The notes under the pieces were generated by a model, which saw nothing but the letters and a program-made list of their open reading frames with translations, made no database searches and was not told the DNA's origin. A stretch of 64,000 nucleotides of DNA from Kribbella rubisoli (lineage in GTDB: Bacteria; Actinomycetota; Actinomycetes; Propionibacteriales; Kribbellaceae). The stretch is taken from NCBI RefSeq assembly GCF_004217145.1, contig NZ_SHKR01000014.1, positions 124,001 to 188,000 of the forward strand. Reading direction: 5' to 3'. A program made the position numbers and the translations under genes. Shown here piece after piece: positions 50,701 through 58,939 of the stretch (within the stretch, counting starts at the first letter, position 1; each line of letters begins with the position of its first letter).

Positions 50701-51678
50701 TTAGAAGGGGAGTTTGGGTTGGGGTGGGGCGTGGGTCGGGTCTACGCCGTCGAAGAGGCTGCTGACTGATTCGCCGTCGTGGATTCGTTTGATGGCTTCG
50801 GCGAAGAGGCCGGCTACCGAGGTGACCTGTAGCTCGGGGAAGCCGTCGGGGCGGGGGACGGTGTCGGTGCTGATGACCTCGGTGATGGAGGGGTGGGAGC
50901 GGAGACGCTCCACGGCGGGGCCGGCGAAGAGGCCGTGGGTGCAGGCGACGGCTGCTTGGGTGCAGCCTCGGTCTTTGAGGCGGTCGAGGAGTTCGATGAT
51001 GGAGCCGCCGGTGGCGATCTCGTCGTCGAGGATGATCGCGCGTTTGCCGGCTACGTCGCCGACGATGGCGTCGATCACGACCCGGTCGTCGGCCAGGCGC
51101 TGCTTGCTGCCGGCGGCGACGGGTGTGCCTAACAACCGGGCGAACTGGGTCGCGGTTTTGGCATTGCCCAGGTCGGGGCTGACGACGACGGTGTCGTTCA
51201 GGTCGCGGCCGCGGAAGTGGTCGGCGAGTACGCCGATCGCGGTCAGGTGGTCGACCGGTACGGAGAAGAACCCGTGGACCTGCGGCGCATGCAGCGCCAT
51301 CGTCAGGACTCGATGAGCGCCGGCCGTCGTCAGCATGTCCGCGACGAGGCGGCCGCCGATCGAGATGCGGGACGAGTCCTTCTTGTCGGAGCGTGCGTAC
51401 GCGTAGTGCGGGATGACCGCCGTGATCTGCTGGGCCGACGCGCCGCGAGCGGCGTCGATCATCAGCAGGAGCTCCATCAGGTGCTCCTGCGTCGGCGGCA
51501 CCAGTGGTTGCACGATGTACACGTCTCGCTGCCGACAGTTCGCCTGGAGTTGGACCTGCAGGCAGTCGTTGCTGAAACGATGGATCTCGACCGGTGAAAG
51601 CGGTACGCCGAGATCACTACAGATCTGGTCCGCCAACTCGGTATGGGCATTTCCGCTGAACACGACGATCTCTCGCAC
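50701..51678 (-). CDS. Divergent ribose-phosphate pyrophosphokinase
   Basis: The 325-residue protein belongs to the PRPP synthetase family. It has an N-terminal VVFSGNAHTELADQI, the HRFSN and IVQPLVPPTQEHLMELL segments, PHYAYARSDKKDSSRISIGG (the ATP/flexible-loop region, altered from the usual RQDRKDRPR form), and the PRPP loop AIILDDEIATGGSI. The ribose loop reads SPDLGNAKTATQFA. These departures suggest a paralogue with modified regulation rather than the housekeeping enzyme. The start is GTG 51676-51678 with GGGGAGA just upstream. Confidence 0.85.
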   Translation of the reverse strand: MREIVVFSGNAHTELADQICSDLGVPLSPVEIHRFSNDCLQVQLQANCRQRDVYIVQPLVPPTQEHLMELLLMIDAARGASAQQITAVIPHYAYARSDKKDSSRISIGGRLVADMLTTAGAHRVLTMALHAPQVHGFFSVPVDHLTAIGVLADHFRGRDLNDTVVVSPDLGNAKTATQFARLLGTPVAAGSKQRLADDRVVIDAIVGDVAGKRAIILDDEIATGGSIIELLDRLKDRGCTQAAVACTHGLFAGPAVERLRSHPSITEVISTDTVPRPDGFPELQVTSVAGLFAEAIKRIHDGESVSSLFDGVDPTHAPPQPKLPF

Positions 51679-51881
51679 GGCTCTCCCCGAACGCTGCAAC
51701 CCGACATCGGCAGCCTACCTGGCGCATCCGAGCCGTTAGTGCCGAGGGCGTCGGGCAGCGACGGCATCGAGCGGAAAGCTCAACACTTCGCGGGTCTCGT
51801 GACGTATATGGGACAAGCGGGCATCAGCTCATCGGCCGGCCCGACGCGACACTGAGATCCACCGGGCCGGCCGCTACCGAT

Positions 51882-52904
51882 TCAGCTGACCAGACGCGCG
51901 AGGATTGTCGCAGCCATGCGGCAGTCCTCCGCGGATGCGTCGAGATGCGTCACGATCCGGAGCTGAGTGGCGCCGACGCCGCCGACCAGTACGCCGGCCT
52001 CCCTCGCGCCAGCCACCACCTCGGCGACCGTGCGTCCGGTACTCGCCAGGTCGGCGACCACGATATTCGTGTCGACCTGGTCCGGCTTGACCGAGCCGGG
52101 CGCAGCATCCGCTAACACTTCGGCGATCGCGCGAGCATTTGCGTGGTCGGAGGCGAGCCGCTCGACGTTGTGCGCAACGGCGTACAGCCCGGCCGCGGCG
52201 AGCACACCCGCCTGCCGCCAACCACCGCCGAGACGCTTGCGCCAGATCCGCGCCTCGCGGATGAGCTCCGTCGAGCCGACCAACACCGAGCCGACGGGAG
52301 CGCCGAGGCCCTTGGACAGGCACACGCTCGCCGCCGCAGCCCGCGAGGCATAGGCCGCGACCGGCACACCCGACGCCACAGAGGCGTTCCACAGCCGGGC
52401 GCCGTCCAGGTGCAGCGGGATGTCCCGAGCATCGAGCTCGTCGGCAAGAGCGTCGTACCCGTGCTGGATCGCGCCGCCGCCGAAGTTGTGCGTGTTCTCG
52501 ACCGAGACCGCCGACGTGGTGACGAAGTACGGCCCGAGGTCGGGCGCGATCAGCGCGCGGATCTGCTCGAGGTCGATCTGCCCGGCCGGCGCACTCCAGG
52601 TCCGCGTGGTGACGCCGCTGGCGGCCGCGTGCGAGCCGAGCTCGGCGCGGACGATGTGCGCGTTCGCCTCGCAGAGCACCTCGCCGCCACGCGGCACCAA
52701 CGCCCGTACGCCGAGCACGTTCGCGAGCGATCCGGTGACTGTGAACAGCCCGGCCTCGTGCCCGAGCAGCCCCGCGACGTGCTCCTCCAAGGCGTTGACG
52801 GTCGGATCCTCGCCGTACACGTCATCGCCGACGGGCGCCGACGTCATCGCGGCCAGCATCTCCGCCGACGGACGGGTGACGGTGTCCGAGCGAAGATCGA
52901 TCAT
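51882..52904 (-). CDS. Low-specificity L-threonine aldolase
   Basis: The 340-residue PLP enzyme cleaves L-threonine or L-allo-threonine to glycine and acetaldehyde. Signatures include MIDLRSDTVTRPSAEM at the start, GDDVYGEDPTVNALEE, HLDGARLWNA, and the PLP lysine near residue 198 in SVCLSKGLGAPVGS. The ATG overlaps the DAHP synthase stop as ATGA, so the two are translationally coupled, an unusual pairing metabolically. The pairing gives no clear shared pathway, apart from amino-acid metabolism. Confidence 0.93.
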   Translation of the reverse strand: MIDLRSDTVTRPSAEMLAAMTSAPVGDDVYGEDPTVNALEEHVAGLLGHEAGLFTVTGSLANVLGVRALVPRGGEVLCEANAHIVRAELGSHAAASGVTTRTWSAPAGQIDLEQIRALIAPDLGPYFVTTSAVSVENTHNFGGGAIQHGYDALADELDARDIPLHLDGARLWNASVASGVPVAAYASRAAAASVCLSKGLGAPVGSVLVGSTELIREARIWRKRLGGGWRQAGVLAAAGLYAVAHNVERLASDHANARAIAEVLADAAPGSVKPDQVDTNIVVADLASTGRTVAEVVAGAREAGVLVGGVGATQLRIVTHLDASAEDCRMAATILARLVS

Positions 52905-54274
52905 GCCTGCGCGCCCCGCAGCCGCTCCGCGACCAGGAAGGCGAGCTCCAGCGACTGGTGCCGGTTCAGCCGCGGGTCGCAAGCCGTCTCGTACCGGTTC
53001 ACGAGGTCCTCCGCGACCAGCTCCTCACCGCCGCCGAGACACTCGGTGACGTCGTCGCCGGTCAGCTCCATGTGTACGCCGCCCGGCCACGTCCCGACCT
53101 GCTCGTGCGCGTCGAAGAAGCCCTGCACCTCGTCCATCACGTCGTCGAAGTTGCGGGTCTTGTACCCGTTCGGCGTCTCGTAGGTGTTGCCGTGCATCGG
53201 GTCGGACACCCACGCGATCGGCGAGCCGTGATCGCGCACGGCCTCGAGCAAGGGCGGCAACGCCTCGCGGATCTTGCCCGCACCCATCCGCGTGATGAAC
53301 GTCAGCCGACCCTCGATCCCCTTCGGGTTCAGCTTGTCGATCAACGCCCGGATGTACTCCGGAGTCGTGGTCGGCCCGATCTTGACGCCGAGCGGGTTCG
53401 ACAGCGAAGCGAGGAACTCGACGTGCGCGCCGTCCAGCTGACGGGTCCGCTCCCCCACCCAGAGCAGGTGGCCGGACACGTCGTACGGCTGCTCGGTCCG
53501 CGAGTCGATCCGGGTCAGGGCGTGTTCGTACTCGAGGATGAGCGCCTCGTGCGAGGCGTAGAAGTCGACGGTCTTGAACTCGTCAGCCGTCGCGCCGCAG
53601 GCCCGCATGAACGCCAGCGCCCGCTCGATCTCGGACGCCAGCTGCTCGTACCGGCGGCCGACCGGCGACGACTTCACGAAGTCCGTGTTCCAGGCGTGCA
53701 CCTGGTGCAGGTCGGCGTACCCACCCGTCGTGAACGCGCGGGTCAGGTTCAGCGTCGCGGCGGCCGCGTTGTAGACACCGCGCAGCCGGTTCGGGTCCGG
53801 GATGCGCGACTCGGGCGTGAAGTCGAAGCCGTTGACGGCGTCACCGCGGTACGACGGCAGTGTGACGCCGTCCCGCGTCTCCTCGCCGGAGCTCCGCGGC
53901 TTCGCGTACTGCCCGGCGATCCGGCCGATCTTCACCACCGGCACGCTCGCGGCGTACTGCAGGACGACCGACATCTGCAGGAGGACCCGAAGCTTGGCCC
54001 GGATGTTCTCCGCGGTCACGCCGGCGAACGTCTCGGCGCAGTCGCCGCCCTGCAGGATGAACGCCTCGCCGCGGGCGACCGCACCGATCTTCGTGGTCAG
54101 GTCGTCGCACTCACCGGCGAACACCAGCGGCGGCAGCGTCCGGAGCTCGGCCATCACCTGGTCCAGCACGGCTCCGTCCGGCCATTCCGGCTGCTGCAGC
54201 GGCTTCAGCCCTCGCAGCTCGTCCAGACTCGGAACCCCCGGCACTTCCCCTGCCGTCAACGTCGCGAATTGCAT
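52901..54274 (-). CDS. aroG: Class II 3-deoxy-7-phosphoheptulonate (DAHP) synthase
   Basis: The 457-residue enzyme condenses phosphoenolpyruvate and erythrose-4-phosphate, the first step of the shikimate pathway. Class II features are visible: PEWPDGAVLDQVMAELR, the FILQGGDCAETF motif with a metal-site Cys, KIGRIAGQYAKPRS, RRPYD-type RRYEQL, GERTRQLDGAHVEF, KIGPTTTPE, and the metal-binding WVSDPMHGNT. The length is normal. It heads the pair with threonine aldolase and starts 43 bp after the DUF2237 gene on the same strand. No leader peptide is evident in that gap. Confidence 0.95.
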   Translation of the reverse strand: MQFATLTAGEVPGVPSLDELRGLKPLQQPEWPDGAVLDQVMAELRTLPPLVFAGECDDLTTKIGAVARGEAFILQGGDCAETFAGVTAENIRAKLRVLLQMSVVLQYAASVPVVKIGRIAGQYAKPRSSGEETRDGVTLPSYRGDAVNGFDFTPESRIPDPNRLRGVYNAAAATLNLTRAFTTGGYADLHQVHAWNTDFVKSSPVGRRYEQLASEIERALAFMRACGATADEFKTVDFYASHEALILEYEHALTRIDSRTEQPYDVSGHLLWVGERTRQLDGAHVEFLASLSNPLGVKIGPTTTPEYIRALIDKLNPKGIEGRLTFITRMGAGKIREALPPLLEAVRDHGSPIAWVSDPMHGNTYETPNGYKTRNFDDVMDEVQGFFDAHEQVGTWPGGVHMELTGDDVTECLGGGEELVAEDLVNRYETACDPRLNRHQSLELAFLVAERLRGAQA

Positions 54275-54317
54275 GGGGCCAACTCTAGGCCAGAGCCCAG
54301 AACCGACCGTGACCGTC

Positions 54318-54710
54318 TCAGGTCAATGAGCCCGGATCAGACGGTACGTCGACCGCGTGCTCGCGGAGCGCCGTGAGCGGGATCGTGTCGAGCGTACGGG
54401 CGTGGGTGGAGGCGAGTACGACGGGAGACGCGGCGCCGGCGTGGTACGCCTGCAGCCAGCGGGCGGCGACCACGCACCAGCGGTCCCCCGGCTCGAGACC
54501 CTGAAAGTTGTACTCGGGGCGGGGTGTGATCAAGTCGTTCCCGACCGAGGCCTGGTGGGCGAGGAAGTCCGCGGTCATCACCGCGCAGACGGTGTGGCTG
54601 CCGAGGTCTTCGGGGCCGCTCGTGCAGCAGCCGTCGCGGTAGAAGCCGGTGACCGGATCGGTCCCGCACTCCTCCAGCGGTCCGCCCAGCACGTTCAGGT
54701 CGCTGTCCAT
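54318..54710 (-). CDS. DUF2237 family protein
   Basis: The 130-residue protein matches DUF2237. It begins LNVLGGPLEECGTDPVTGFYRDGCC, quoted in part, and continues with SHTVCAVMTADFLAHQASVGND and PGDRWCVVAARWLQAYHAG. The clustered cysteines are family-conserved. The function is unknown. It lies between the acyltransferase and DAHP synthase genes on the same strand and may be co-transcribed with them. Confidence 0.92.
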   Translation of the reverse strand: MDSDLNVLGGPLEECGTDPVTGFYRDGCCTSGPEDLGSHTVCAVMTADFLAHQASVGNDLITPRPEYNFQGLEPGDRWCVVAARWLQAYHAGAASPVVLASTHARTLDTIPLTALREHAVDVPSDPGSLT

Positions 54711-54746
54711 GGCGACATCCTCGCCCGGGACCGGCCCGGAACCGCG

Positions 54747-55511
54747 TCAGCTCGCCTTGGTGTCGCCGAGTCGCAGGTGCTCGTCGACCGATTCGCCGGC
54801 CTTGATCAGCTCCTTGGCCTTGTCGGCGTACATGTCGACGTACTCCTGACCGGACAGCTCCATCAGCGCGTACATGATCTCGTCGGTGACCGAGCGCAGG
54901 ACGAAGCGGTCCCGCTCCATGCCCTCGTAGCGGGAGAAGTCCAGCGGCTTGCCGAACGCGACGCCCGGACGGACCAGGCGCGGCAGCGGCCGGCCCTTCT
55001 CGCGGTAGAAGAAGTTCGGCCGGATCTTGCCCGGCGGCTGCAGCTTCTCGGTGTCGATCATCGCGACCGGGATCACCGGGACGCCGGCCACGATCGCCAT
55101 CCGCGCGACGCCGGTCTTGCCCTTGTACAGCCGGCCGTCAGGCGAGCGGGTGCCCTCGGGGTAGATCCCGAACAGGCCGCCCTCCTCGAGGATCCTCAGC
55201 CCGGTGTTCAGCGCGGCCAGCGAGGCGCGCCCGCCGGACCGGTCGATCGGGATCTGGCCCACCGACCGGAAGAACGTGGCAACCAGCTTGCCTTTCAGGC
55301 CCGGACCGGTGAAGTACTCCGATTTGGCCGGGAAGACGATCTGCCGCGGTACCGAGACCGGCAGGAAGATCGAGTCGCAGAAGGCCAGGTGGTTGCTGAC
55401 CAGCAGCGCCGGACCGTCGGTCGGCACGTGCTCGAGCCCGGTCACCTTGGGCCGGAAGAGCAGCTTGATCAATGGGGCGACCAGGAACCGTCTCAGGAAC
55501 AGGTACAGCAT
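54747..55511 (-). CDS. 1-acylglycerol-3-phosphate acyltransferase (PlsC-type)
   Basis: The 254-residue membrane-associated acyltransferase has the catalytic NHLAFCD (His41, Asp46), the substrate-binding FPAKSEYF block, IPIDRSGG and YPEGTRSPDG. It should transfer fatty acyl groups to lysophosphatidic acid in phospholipid or triacylglycerol synthesis. It is first in a minus-strand group with DUF2237 and DAHP synthase, and is divergent from an esterase gene, a pairing consistent with lipid metabolism. Confidence 0.94.
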   Translation of the reverse strand: MLYLFLRRFLVAPLIKLLFRPKVTGLEHVPTDGPALLVSNHLAFCDSIFLPVSVPRQIVFPAKSEYFTGPGLKGKLVATFFRSVGQIPIDRSGGRASLAALNTGLRILEEGGLFGIYPEGTRSPDGRLYKGKTGVARMAIVAGVPVIPVAMIDTEKLQPPGKIRPNFFYREKGRPLPRLVRPGVAFGKPLDFSRYEGMERDRFVLRSVTDEIMYALMELSGQEYVDMYADKAKELIKAGESVDEHLRLGDTKAS

Positions 55512-55617
55512 TCGCCTCGACCTCCGTCACTCGCCCGACACACGGACACTACGTTCCAGCTTCCCCCTCAGGCAATGTCACCGCCAGGAATGTGGGTGTT
55601 GCTCACCGTGTTGTCAC

Positions 55618-55648
55618 CTGGATGCAGACTGGATGCAGCCCAGATGCG
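55618..55648. repeat. Three 11-bp-phased repeats in a divergent promoter
   Basis: CTGGATGCAG occurs at 55618-55627 and 55629-55638, and a degenerate CCAGATGCG follows at 55640-55648. The 11-bp period places the units on one face of DNA. They lie between the divergent acyltransferase and esterase genes and may be a regulator site. Confidence 0.45.
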
Positions 55649-55718
55649 ACGATTGAGGTGCGCTCCGGCCGTCCTCGGCTGGGGCGTCTGTGAGGAACGG
55701 AACGGCGAGGAGTCGAGC

Positions 55719-56489
55719 GTGCCAGTGCAAGCCCACGCGGAGGAGTTTCGCAGTCCCGGAAGCGGGGCGAACGCGGCCGTCGGAGTCCTGCTCAGCCACG
55801 GGTTCACCGGTTCGCCGAAGTCGATGCTGCCCTTCGCGGAACATCTCGCCGCCCAGGGGTACGGCGTCGCCGTACCGCGGCTGCCCGGTCACGGGACCAG
55901 CTGGCAGGAGATGAACAAGACCGGCTGGCCCGACTGGTACGCCGTACTCGACAACGAGCTGATGCGCCTGCGCAAGGAGCACGACCAGGTCTTCCTCGTC
56001 GGACTGTCGATGGGCGGCTGCCTCGTCCTGCGGCTGGCCGAGCAGCACGGGACGGATGTTTCCGGTCTGGTCCTGATCAACCCGTCTGTGCGCACCGACG
56101 ACAAGCGGCTGGTGCTGCTGCCGGTGCTGGCCAAGCTGCTGCCGTCGTTCCCCGGTATCTCGAACGACATCAAGAAACCGGACGTCGACGAGGGCGCGTA
56201 CGACAAGATGCCGCTGCGCGCGCTGCATTCGCTGTCGCAGCTGTGGAAGCTCACTCGCAATGATTTGGCCGAAGTCACGCAGCCGGTGCTGCTGTTCCGC
56301 AGTACTGTCGATCATGTGGTGGAGCCGAGCTCGGGGCGGACGGTGCTGGCCTCGATCTCGTCCCGCGACGTGACCGAGACCCTGCTCGAGGACAGCTATC
56401 ACGTGGCAACCCTGGACAACGACGCAGCGCGGATCTTCGCGGACTCATCAGCCTTCATCAAGCGGCTGAGCGGTACCACCGATGCGTGA
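55719..56489 (+). CDS. Alpha/beta hydrolase (carboxylesterase/monoacylglycerol lipase type)
   Basis: From GTG 55719 (GGAG eight bases upstream) the 256-residue hydrolase shows GVLLSHGFTGSPKSM (oxyanion region), LPGHGTSWQEMN and the nucleophile elbow LVGLSMGGCLVLRLA (Ser near 97). An acid in FRSTVDHVVEPSS (near 197) and a His in EDSYHVATLDND (near 227) complete the triad. It fits Est30-like carboxylesterases or monoacylglycerol lipases. The long open frame upstream is a shadow. Its 3' end overlaps the next ATG by eight bases. Confidence 0.93.
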   Translation: MPVQAHAEEFRSPGSGANAAVGVLLSHGFTGSPKSMLPFAEHLAAQGYGVAVPRLPGHGTSWQEMNKTGWPDWYAVLDNELMRLRKEHDQVFLVGLSMGGCLVLRLAEQHGTDVSGLVLINPSVRTDDKRLVLLPVLAKLLPSFPGISNDIKKPDVDEGAYDKMPLRALHSLSQLWKLTRNDLAEVTQPVLLFRSTVDHVVEPSSGRTVLASISSRDVTETLLEDSYHVATLDNDAARIFADSSAFIKRLSGTTDA

Positions 56490-57183
56490 CAACGGACTGA
56501 CCGCGGCGTCGTACGCGTCACTCGGGGGGATCGACCCGTTGGTCGCCCAGCCGGTGCTGGACGCGCTCGCCGCGGCCGGGATCGCGGCGTACTGCGAGAA
56601 CCAGAGCGAGGCCCGGACGCCGGAGGAGGCCGAGGAACCGGTCCGCATTCCGGTCGGGTACGACGAGATTTTCGTCGACGCCGAGGCGGTGGACAAGGCC
56701 CGCCCGGTGATCGATCGCAGTACCGAGGACGCGGAGTGGGAGTCGCTGGTCCAGCAGTTCAGCCAGCCGTCCGCGCCGGGCCATGACGGCGGCGAGGACC
56801 CGGTCCCGCGGTGGCCGGCGAGCGAGGACGTCGACGACAAGTACGAGCCGCTGATCGACGTGCCGACCGGGTTGACCGTCTCGGAGACGTCGGAAGACGA
56901 CGAGGACGAGAAGCCGGTCCGCAAGGCCGACGATCCGCACGACCACTTCGTCCCGCCGGACCCGCCGCGCGGTCCGCGGCTCGACTGGATCACCCGGCTC
57001 GCCTGGCTCGGGCTGCTCGGCGGTCCGCTGCTGCTGATCGCGGCCGCCGTCCTCGACTTCGGCACCGGCCGGATCACCACGCTCGCGGTCGCCGGCTTCA
57101 TCGGCGGCTTCCTGACCCTGGTCTTCCGGATGAAGGACCGCCTTCCACCTGGTGACGGGGGCGACGACGGGGCGGTCGTCTGA
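56482..57183 (+). CDS. Acidic hypothetical protein with C-terminal membrane segments
   Basis: The 233-residue protein has an N-terminal region like small DUF2007-type domains (VAQPVLDALAAAGIAAYCEN and VDAEAVDKARPVID). A long acidic, disordered-looking middle (about 90-160) and two hydrophobic helices near the C-terminus (about 172-194 and 200-220) follow. I recall similar actinobacterial proteins annotated as DUF308-containing, but do not see that domain clearly. It overlaps the esterase gene by eight bases, so the two are coupled. Confidence 0.82.
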   Translation: MRDNGLTAASYASLGGIDPLVAQPVLDALAAAGIAAYCENQSEARTPEEAEEPVRIPVGYDEIFVDAEAVDKARPVIDRSTEDAEWESLVQQFSQPSAPGHDGGEDPVPRWPASEDVDDKYEPLIDVPTGLTVSETSEDDEDEKPVRKADDPHDHFVPPDPPRGPRLDWITRLAWLGLLGGPLLLIAAAVLDFGTGRITTLAVAGFIGGFLTLVFRMKDRLPPGDGGDDGAVV

Positions 57184-57196
57184 GCTAGCATGCGGA

Positions 57197-57215
57197 TCGT
57201 CGGACAATCCGACGA
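57197..57215. promoter_or_regulatory. Perfect palindrome in the leader of the TIGR00300 gene
   Basis: TCGTCGGA (57197-57204) and TCCGACGA (57208-57215) form an 8-bp inverted repeat with a 3-nt centre. It lies just downstream of TAGCAT (57186-57191), a likely -10, and six bases before the GAGGGAGG ribosome site. It could be an operator at the transcription start or an RNA hairpin. Confidence 0.55.
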
Positions 57216-57234
57216 ATCGCGAGGGAGGGCACCC

Positions 57235-58473
57235 GTGCAGGTCACCGAGACGGTCGAGATCACCGGCCACCTGATGGACTCCGGGCTGCTGTCCCGCGTC
57301 CTCGACGACATCCGCGGGTACGGCGGTGAGTACACGCTGGACAAGTTCGACCTCGGCTACGACAAGGACGACCCGTCCACGGTCCGGATGACGGTCGGCG
57401 CGGACGACGAGGAGTCGCTGCAGCGGCTGCTGATGCGGATCCAGACCAAGGGCGCCAACCTGGTCGACCCCGGTACGCCGGAGATCTCCGAGGTCTCGCA
57501 GGACGGCGTGTTCCCGGACGGGTTCTACTCGACCACGAACCTGCCGACCAGCGTGCGGCTCGGCGGCCACTGGGTGCCGGTGCAGAACCCGGAAATGGAC
57601 TGCGGTCTGCTCGTCGAGGGCGACCCTTACGACTCCGTGCGGACCATTCCGATGTCCGACGTCCGCGCCGGGATGAAGATCATCACCAGCGCGCAGGGCG
57701 TGCGGGTCACTCCCCCGATCGTGGTGAACACCGACGAGGGGTTCGGCTTCATGGAGTCGGACGTGTCGTCGGAGAAGCCGCAGCGGGTCCTGGTCAAGCA
57801 GGTCGCGGACGGGATGCGTGAGGCGAAGGCCAACGGACAGAAGGTGCTGTGGGTCGGCGGTCCCGGCATCGTTCACACCGGCGCGGCGCCGGCGATGGTC
57901 GCGATCGTCGAGGCCGGGTACGTCGACGTACTGTTCGCCGGCAACGCGCTCGCGACGCACGACATCGAGTCCTCGCTGTACGGGACGTCGCTCGGGGTTG
58001 ATCTTGCCCGCGGGCGGGGTGTGGAGCACGGGCACGAGCACCACATCCGTGCGATCAACACGATCCGGAAGGCCGGTTCGATCAAGGCCGCGGTCGATCA
58101 GGGCGTTCTCACCTCGGGCGTGATGCACGCGCTGGTGAAGACCGGCGGGAAGTTCGTGCTGGTCGGGTCGGTGCGCGACGACGGGCCGCTGCCGGACGTC
58201 TACACCGACGTACTCGAGGGGCAGCGCGCGATGCGGGCCGAGCTGGACGGGGTCGGGTACTGCCTGATGGCGGCGACGATGCTGCACTCGGTTGCCACCG
58301 GCAACATCCTGCCCGCGTCGATCCCGCTGACCTGCGTGGACATCAACCCGGCGACGGTGACCAAGCTCGCCGACCGCGGTTCGTCGCAGGCACGGGGCAT
58401 CGTGACCGACGTCGGCCTGTTCATCGAGCACCTGGCCCGCGAGCTGTCACCGGAGTACGCCGACAGCAAGTGA
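57235..58473 (+). CDS. TIGR00300-family (LOR/SDH-type, ornithine cyclodeaminase-like) protein
   Basis: The 412-residue protein matches TIGR00300, a family including the archaeal ornithine cyclodeaminase type and the C-terminal part of cyanobacterial arginine-degrading fusion enzymes. Its N-terminal half is the LOR/SDH conserved domain (TVEITGHLMDSGLL, YDKDDPSTVRMTVGADD, GVFPDGFYSTTNLPT). Its C-terminal half binds NAD (WVGGPGIVHTGAAPAMV, FAGNALATHDIESSLYGTSLG). It may convert ornithine to proline. GTG 57235 has GAGGGAGG upstream, whereas the in-frame ATG at 57190 overlaps the -10 box. Confidence 0.87.
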   Translation: MQVTETVEITGHLMDSGLLSRVLDDIRGYGGEYTLDKFDLGYDKDDPSTVRMTVGADDEESLQRLLMRIQTKGANLVDPGTPEISEVSQDGVFPDGFYSTTNLPTSVRLGGHWVPVQNPEMDCGLLVEGDPYDSVRTIPMSDVRAGMKIITSAQGVRVTPPIVVNTDEGFGFMESDVSSEKPQRVLVKQVADGMREAKANGQKVLWVGGPGIVHTGAAPAMVAIVEAGYVDVLFAGNALATHDIESSLYGTSLGVDLARGRGVEHGHEHHIRAINTIRKAGSIKAAVDQGVLTSGVMHALVKTGGKFVLVGSVRDDGPLPDVYTDVLEGQRAMRAELDGVGYCLMAATMLHSVATGNILPASIPLTCVDINPATVTKLADRGSSQARGIVTDVGLFIEHLARELSPEYADSK

Positions 58474-58499
58474 CCCCGTGCCGGGGTGAGACTGGCTGG

Positions 58500-58922
58500 G
58501 TGATTGAAGACTTCGAATCGTTCCTGCGCCGGTTCGAGGAGGCCAACACCGCCTTCGTCAACGGGGATCCGTCGTTGTGGCTGCCGCTGGTGTCGCACAG
58601 CGAACAGACCTCGATCTTCGGCGGCTTCGGCGGCCACGAGGTCGGCTTCTCGCAGATCGGGCCCCGGTACGAGTGGGCGTCGTCACAGTTCCGCGACACC
58701 GGCGCCAAGGTCGAGTTCGAGTACCTCGAGAAGCATGTCGGCGCAGACACGGCGTACACGGTCGCGATCGAGCGATGCACGGTCCACCACATCACTCAAC
58801 CCGAGCCTGTTCCGCATGTGTTGAGGGCCACCATGGTGTTCCGCGCCGAGCACGGTGAGTGGAAAATCACCCACCGCCACGCGGACCCCCTCAACCCAAA
58901 GGCCTCCCCCTCCGGCCCGTGA
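58500..58922 (+). CDS. SnoaL/NTF2-like domain protein
   Basis: The 140-residue protein has the cone-like NTF2 fold pattern: an N-terminal helix FESFLRRFEEANTAFVNGD, then SIFGGFGGHEVGFSQI, a beta-rich middle and the closing strands RATMVFRAEHGEWKITHRHAD, as in ketosteroid-isomerase/SnoaL_3 proteins. The substrate is unknown. GTG 58500 and GTG 58470 are both possible starts; I prefer 58500 because family members begin with the helix. A short CCCCG/CGGGG hairpin (58474-58486) lies just upstream. Confidence 0.83.
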   Translation: MIEDFESFLRRFEEANTAFVNGDPSLWLPLVSHSEQTSIFGGFGGHEVGFSQIGPRYEWASSQFRDTGAKVEFEYLEKHVGADTAYTVAIERCTVHHITQPEPVPHVLRATMVFRAEHGEWKITHRHADPLNPKASPSGP

Positions 58923-58939
58923 CGGTGTTGGATGGCGCC

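Noticed and set aside
54357-55718. N-terminal extension of the esterase frame to 710 residues
   Set aside because: The added part is antisense to DUF2237 and the acyltransferase and is Arg/Asp-rich without motifs; GTG 55719 has a proper ribosome site.
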